Positions 32,056 through 35,901 of a DNA stretch of 35,901 bases are shown here, in pieces; the stretch's first letter is position 1, and each line of letters starts with the position of its first letter. This DNA comes from Deltaproteobacteria bacterium (GTDB lineage Bacteria > Myxococcota_A > Polyangia > JAAYKL01): NCBI GenBank assembly GCA_030621515.1, contig JAUXHN010000021.1, forward strand, positions 1-35,901, written 5' to 3'. The position numbers and the translations under genes were made by a program. Under the pieces are notes generated by a model. It was not told where the DNA came from. It worked only from the letters and a program-made list of their open reading frames with translations, and made no database searches.

Positions 32056-32749
32056 TTTACTGACTCTGAACGAGATCGAGGGGATCACCGCGCTCCACGA
32101 TCAGATTCCATTCGACGCCGCCGACGAGGTGCTCATCGTGGACGGCGGATCGACCGACGGCACGCTGGAGTTCCTCGAGAAGAAGAAACTTCGCGTCGTG
32201 GGGCAGGAAAAGAAGGGGCGCGGAGAGGCCTTCCGCATAGCTTTCGAGGAGACCGACGGAGACGTCCTGTGCTTCTTTTCCCCCGACGGCAACGAGGACC
32301 CGTCCGACATTCCCGGGCTCTTCGCGGCGGTTGAAGCCGGCGCGGACATGGCCATCGCCCGCCGTTTTGGAAAAGGCGCCAGGAACGAAGAAGACAACCT
32401 GACGCTTCCTTTTCGGGCCTGGGCCAACCAGGGTTTCACGCTCCTTGCCAATCTCGCCTTCAACGGACGCAGTGTCTTTTTTAACAGGGAGTCCTACATC
32501 CGGGACACTATCAACGGATACCGGGCGATCACCCGCGACGCCTTTTCCAGGCTGAACGTCGACGCGCAGGGATTCCTCATCGAATACCAGATGTCCATGC
32601 GCGCCATGAAGCTCGGCCTCTCGATAACCGAGATCCCGACCATCGAGAGCGACCGGATCGGCGGCGAGAGTACTGCCACCTCCCTCCCGACGGGGTTCCG
32701 ATTCATACGCGGACTCATGCGAGAGATCGCTATTGGTCGCCGCTTCTGA
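32039..32749 (+). CDS. Family 2 glycosyltransferase, DPM1/DPG-synthase-like
   Basis: A 236-aa soluble GT-A fold protein: TLNEIEGI at the start, VLIVDGGSTDGTLEFL for nucleotide binding, KGRGEAFRIAFEE, and SPDGNEDPSDIP near the DxD position (here FFSPDGN rather than the more usual DADxQ), then ARRFGKGAR. The lack of TM helices and overall plan fit dolichol/polyprenyl-phosphate sugar synthases, which would make lipid-linked donors for GT-C enzymes. The TTG start at 32039 follows AGGAG (32028-32032) by 6 nt, which is convincing. Its 5' end overlaps the annotated start of the divergent membrane protein; its 3' end lies 9 nt from the convergent ColD-like gene. Confidence 0.88.
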   Translation: MKKSLILLTLNEIEGITALHDQIPFDAADEVLIVDGGSTDGTLEFLEKKKLRVVGQEKKGRGEAFRIAFEETDGDVLCFFSPDGNEDPSDIPGLFAAVEAGADMAIARRFGKGARNEEDNLTLPFRAWANQGFTLLANLAFNGRSVFFNRESYIRDTINGYRAITRDAFSRLNVDAQGFLIEYQMSMRAMKLGLSITEIPTIESDRIGGESTATSLPTGFRFIRGLMREIAIGRRF

Positions 32750-32758
32750 TCTGCTTTT

Positions 32759-33934
32759 TCAGTACTTTTCGAGGCAGCTGGCAAGGACTTCGAGATCTGC
32801 CTCCGTGAGCTCCGGGTAATTCCCGCAGTAGAATCCACACTCGTCCACCTTTTGTGTCCCGGGCAGATCGTAGTTCCTGGAGCTGTGCTTTTTATAGAAA
32901 GGCTGGTTCTGGATGTTCCCGGCGATCATGGGCCTGATCTCCACGCCGGCGCCGGCGAACTGCGCAAGGTACGACTGCCTCAGATCCGGCGTCTTGCAGA
33001 GCACCGGAAAGGCGAAGCTGGACAGCACGTCGATGTTCGATCGGTCTAAATCGCTGAGATCCGGGTTTTCCCTGGACACCGCGGCGAGCAAGTCGTAGTT
33101 GCGTTCCCGCGCCTCGACCGTCTCATCCAGAAAGTCCATCTGGCAGGAGCCCATGAACCCCGTGATCTCCGTGGGCCGCATGTTGTAGCCGAGATCGTAA
33201 AATGTGTATTTCGCGTCGAACTCCGAATCCACGTTGTATTTCTTTCGCCACTTGCGTTGCTGGGCGGCCGTCAAATTTCGATCCCATCCGTTGGCGCGAA
33301 CTATCCGGAGCATCTCGGCCAGCTCCTGGTCATCCGTGCACACCATTCCCCCTTCGATGGTCGACATGTGATGCGCGATAAAAAAAGAGAAGCTCGTCAT
33401 TTCTCCAAAAGAACCCGCCTTGCCCTCGGGCAGCACCGTTCCGAGCGCCTCGCAGTTGTCCTCCAGAAGTAAAACTTCGCGTTCGTCGCAGATCTTCTTT
33501 ATCTTACCCAGGTCCCCTGCGAACCCCATGGCGTTTGTGATGAAGAGGGCGTCCAGGTCCGTCTCCTCGAGGCGCGCCTTGAGATTCTTCGACATGACGT
33601 TCAGCGTCGACGTCGAGCAATCCACCGGCACCGGCTCAAGACCCAGCTGGAAAAGCGGCATGACGTTGGTCGACCACGTCAGAGACGAAAACCCCACCCG
33701 ATCGCCCCGTGACAGGAGGCCCAGGTTAACCAGGGTCTGAAACATGGCCAGGTTCGCGCTGCCTCCGCTGTTGAACAACACCGCGTCCTTTGCGCCCTGG
33801 TAGCCGGCGAATGCCCTCTCGAATTTTCTGCATTCAGGGCCCATGCTGAACCGATTGGTCGTCGCGATGAACCTGGCGAGCCGCTCCTTTGTCTCGCTTG
33901 CCTGCAGGAACGGGTTCTTCATTAGTGGAATCAT
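32759..33934 (-). CDS. colD: ColD-like PLP-dependent 3-dehydratase (DegT/DnrJ/EryC1 fold, His in place of Lys)
   Basis: A 391-aa fold-type I PLP protein of the sugar aminotransferase family. At the place of the usual Schiff-base Lys the sequence reads FFIAHHMSTIEGG, so His replaces Lys as in ColD and RfbH, which remove the C3 hydroxyl of a keto-deoxy sugar. LLEDNCEALG, RANGWDRNL, YNMRPTEITGFMG, RPMIAGN and CGNYPEL agree well with ColD, which acts on GDP-4-keto-6-deoxymannose. RfbH works on a CDP sugar and is longer with an Fe-S region, which this lacks. ATG at 33934 follows AAGGAG by 5 nt; that site lies across the end of the GDP-fucose synthase gene, whose stop is 2 nt upstream. A partner ColC or a GDP-mannose dehydratase is not in the window. 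A GDP-perosamine-type aminotransferase is excluded by the His. Confidence 0.8.
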   Translation of the reverse strand: MIPLMKNPFLQASETKERLARFIATTNRFSMGPECRKFERAFAGYQGAKDAVLFNSGGSANLAMFQTLVNLGLLSRGDRVGFSSLTWSTNVMPLFQLGLEPVPVDCSTSTLNVMSKNLKARLEETDLDALFITNAMGFAGDLGKIKKICDEREVLLLEDNCEALGTVLPEGKAGSFGEMTSFSFFIAHHMSTIEGGMVCTDDQELAEMLRIVRANGWDRNLTAAQQRKWRKKYNVDSEFDAKYTFYDLGYNMRPTEITGFMGSCQMDFLDETVEARERNYDLLAAVSRENPDLSDLDRSNIDVLSSFAFPVLCKTPDLRQSYLAQFAGAGVEIRPMIAGNIQNQPFYKKHSSRNYDLPGTQKVDECGFYCGNYPELTEADLEVLASCLEKY

Positions 33935-33936
33935 CT

Positions 33937-34902
33937 CTACTCCTTATCGGCCGCTGCTGTTTTGATCTGACGATATTCCCGGATGGTCTGTGCGATCCCC
34001 TGCTCCAGAGTTATCCTGGGACTGAACCCGATCTCATGCATGCGTGAAACGTCCAGACACTTTCTGGGCATGCCGTCGGGTTTGGAGGTATCCCATTCAA
34101 TAGCTCCGTCAAAGCCGGTCTCGTGAGCGATGAGACCAGCTAGCTCCCTGATGGTCACGTCCTCACCCCAACCCACGTTGATGAACTCTCCGGATTCGTA
34201 ATGTTCCATGAGGAAAAGGATCCCGGCGGCGACATCGTCCACGTGCATGAACTCCCTGCGCGCCGTCCCGGTTCCCCAGACGGTCACCACCGACTGATTC
34301 TCGTCCACCGCATCCACGAACCGTTTTACCAGCGAGGACAATACGTGAGCGTGCCGCGGATCGAAATGGTCGTTGGTGCCATAGAGGTTGCAGGGCATGA
34401 CGCTGATGCCGTTGAATCCATATTGCCGCCGGTAGTACTCAATCATCTTGAGCCCTGCGATCTTTGCCACCGCGTAGCCCTCGTTGGTCGGCTCTAACGG
34501 GCCGGTCAGGAGATGTTCCTCCTTCATGGGCTGGGGACAAAGTCGGGGGAAGATGCACGAACTGCCAAGGAAACAGAGTTTCTGCACCCCGCTGAGGTAC
34601 GCCTGGTGAATGACGTTGTTCTGCATCATCAGGTTCTCGTAGAGGAACTGCGCAGGGTGGTCCATGTTGGCCTGGATCCCGCCCACCCGCGCCGCAGCGA
34701 GCACCACCGCATCCGGACGATGGGCCCTGAACAGGTCGGCGACCAGAGCCCCGTCGCACAGATCCAGATCGTCGATGGTTCGCCACAGAAGATTCTCGTA
34801 CCCCCGCGCCTCGAGCGCCCGCACCACCGCCGAGCCGACCATCCCGTCGTGGCCGGCGATATAGATCGTGGCATCCTTGTTCATTTTCCAGCTCTTGTTC
34901 AT
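33937..34902 (-). CDS. fcl: GDP-L-fucose synthase (GDP-4-keto-6-deoxy-D-mannose epimerase/reductase)
   Basis: A 321-aa extended SDR enzyme of standard length: GHDGMVGSA nucleotide-binding loop, AARVGGI, FLGSSCIFPR with the catalytic Ser, YAVAKIAG with the Tyr-x-x-x-Lys, NLYGTNDHFD, RREFMHVDD and KPDGMPRKCLDVSRM. It converts GDP-4-keto-6-deoxymannose to GDP-L-fucose with NADPH in the cytoplasm. The same substrate feeds ColD, encoded 2 nt downstream, so the two may compete or act together. ATG at 34902 overlaps the dnaE stop by 4 nt (ATGA); a second in-frame ATG AAC AAG six codons later (34884) aligns as well with the family. Confidence 0.94.
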   Translation of the reverse strand: MNKSWKMNKDATIYIAGHDGMVGSAVVRALEARGYENLLWRTIDDLDLCDGALVADLFRAHRPDAVVLAAARVGGIQANMDHPAQFLYENLMMQNNVIHQAYLSGVQKLCFLGSSCIFPRLCPQPMKEEHLLTGPLEPTNEGYAVAKIAGLKMIEYYRRQYGFNGISVMPCNLYGTNDHFDPRHAHVLSSLVKRFVDAVDENQSVVTVWGTGTARREFMHVDDVAAGILFLMEHYESGEFINVGWGEDVTIRELAGLIAHETGFDGAIEWDTSKPDGMPRKCLDVSRMHEIGFSPRITLEQGIAQTIREYRQIKTAAADKE

Positions 34903-35901
34903 CGAAAGTCCACCCCCGAAACGCCGTCGAACTTGTCTAGATCCTGAAGCAGGTCGTCGCTCGGAGCAAGCCTGAACTGCTCCGGAAGATCAATAGTCGT
35001 GACCGATTTGCCGGAAATGGTCACCTCGATGTACGCATCGCATCGTCCCGGGTGTTTTTCGAGCAGTTTCTTCAGGGCCTCCATGGTGACGGCCTGAAAA
35101 ACGGTGCCGTCTATCTTGAGGTGCACTTCCTTCGTCAGCCTGGCCCGCACGTCAACAAGCGGAACGGCCTCGGTCAGCAGGATCTTCAACTCCTCACCCT
35201 CGTCGCGCTCCTCAAACCTCAGCGTGCCCTTAATCAGCAGGGGATCATCCGACTGCAAGACATCGGAAAACTCCTCGAGATGTTTGGAATAGACTATCAG
35301 ATCCACTCGACCGAACAGATCTTCCACGGCGCCGATCCCTATTCGCTTGCCCGTCTTGGTCTTTCGCTCCTCATAGTCCACTATGATCCCGGCGATCGAC
35401 ACCTCGTCACGATCCTTTCGTCTGCTCAAGTTTGAGGTGTTGCAACCGGTCAGGCGTGACGCCTCCGCCGCGTATCTATTCATGGGATGTCCCGACATGA
35501 AGAAGCCAAGGGACTCCTTCTCGTGAAACAGGATCTCGCGTTCGTTCCACTCCCTGCATTCGCCGTAGCGCGCGCTGCTTGCAAGATCATCCCACTCCTT
35601 GCCATCTTCTATTCTGGGCGCGAGCGCGCCGAAGAAATCGATCTGCCCGGCCTCCCTGTCTCTCTGAGCCGTCCGACCACGCTCTATTGCGCTGTCCAGC
35701 GCCCCAAACACCTGCCCGCGATTCACCCCCTTGCCAAGAGTGCAAAAATCGAACGCTCCGGACTTGATAAGCGACTCGATCACGCCCCTGTTGACCTTGC
35801 CCAGATCCACGCGCATCGTCAGATCGAAGACATCCTTGAACGGGCCGTCTTCCCTGGCCTCGATGATCACCTTGAGGGCGGATGCACCCACTCCCTTGAT
35901 C
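34899..35901 (-). CDS. dnaE: DNA polymerase III alpha subunit (DnaE), C-terminal part, cut by window edge
   Basis: The reading frame stays open to the right edge (the residues before the track Met read IKGVG). This is the C-terminal third of DnaE: the helix-hairpin-helix/finger region (KVNRGVIESLIKSGAFDF), a Gln/Glu-rich link, FHEKESLGFFMSGHP, then the OB-fold (VSIAGIIVDYEERKTKTGKRIG, DLFGRVDLIVYSKHLEEF, LLIKGTLRFEER) and a short C-terminal domain. The replicative polymerase is an essential core gene, so its 4-nt overlap with a surface-sugar gene is unusual. Confidence 0.93.
   Translation of the reverse strand, partial: IKGVGASALKVIIEAREDGPFKDVFDLTMRVDLGKVNRGVIESLIKSGAFDFCTLGKGVNRGQVFGALDSAIERGRTAQRDREAGQIDFFGALAPRIEDGKEWDDLASSARYGECREWNEREILFHEKESLGFFMSGHPMNRYAAEASRLTGCNTSNLSRRKDRDEVSIAGIIVDYEERKTKTGKRIGIGAVEDLFGRVDLIVYSKHLEEFSDVLQSDDPLLIKGTLRFEERDEGEELKILLTEAVPLVDVRARLTKEVHLKIDGTVFQAVTMEALKKLLEKHPGRCDAYIEVTISGKSVTTIDLPEQFRLAPSDDLLQDLDKFDGVSGVDFR

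Overview
The window looks like a piece of a chromosome from a Gram-negative bacterium with high G+C. It encodes a Wza-type outer-membrane exporter, several lipobox lipoproteins, a signal-peptide protein that resembles an outer-membrane barrel, and periplasmic CapA-type proteins. The mix (YXWGXW lipoprotein, flippase/sulfatase-fold fusion, many PTPS_related/YfhO-like membrane proteins) fits a deltaproteobacterial-type or related uncultured lineage; that placement is an inference, since no rRNA is present. Genes are very tightly packed. Neighbours on the same strand often overlap by 1-4 nt (ATGA, TTGA, TAATG), and convergent pairs meet within 10 nt or overlap. TTG starts are common. I see no tRNA, rRNA, CRISPR array, IS element or convincing intrinsic terminator with a T-run.

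Left part (1-8 kb): a truncated mtnA (methionine salvage) is divergent from a soluble hybrid histidine kinase. Carbamate kinase follows, and converges on a small HPF/RaiA-like protein. Next come a lipoprotein with WxxGxW repeats and a Lys-rich tail built from an 18-bp tandem repeat, a cluster of intergenic hairpins, and a 1070-aa fusion of a flippase-like membrane domain to a sulfatase-fold domain that carries Thr at the usual nucleophile position.

Middle (8-19 kb): a surface-polysaccharide export module (PHP-type tyrosine phosphatase, Wzc-like BY-kinase, Wza-like lipoprotein). It is followed by a lipoprotein pyroglutamyl-peptidase with an Ig-like domain, a putative outer-membrane protein, a CapA-family protein with intact metal motifs, a DUF4350/GldG-like lipoprotein, and a second CapA-like lipoprotein that has lost the metal-ligand motifs.

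Right part (19-36 kb): a glycan-assembly region. Three paralogous large membrane proteins (PTPS_related/YfhO-like, probably GT-C fold) are each coupled to a small single-pass protein with an Fn3-like ectodomain. They are accompanied by an MBOAT acyltransferase with an SGNH-like partner, a DPM1-like GT2, a ColD-like 3-dehydratase (His replaces the PLP lysine) and GDP-L-fucose synthase; the last overlaps dnaE. A YfcC-type transporter gene interrupts this region and is flanked by two 53-bp direct repeats, each holding a promoter and a palindrome. A reasonable working model is that the GDP-sugar enzymes and the GT2 supply activated sugars, the GT-C-like proteins with their small partners transfer them outside the membrane, MBOAT/SGNH acylates the glycan, and Wza/Wzc/phosphatase export it.
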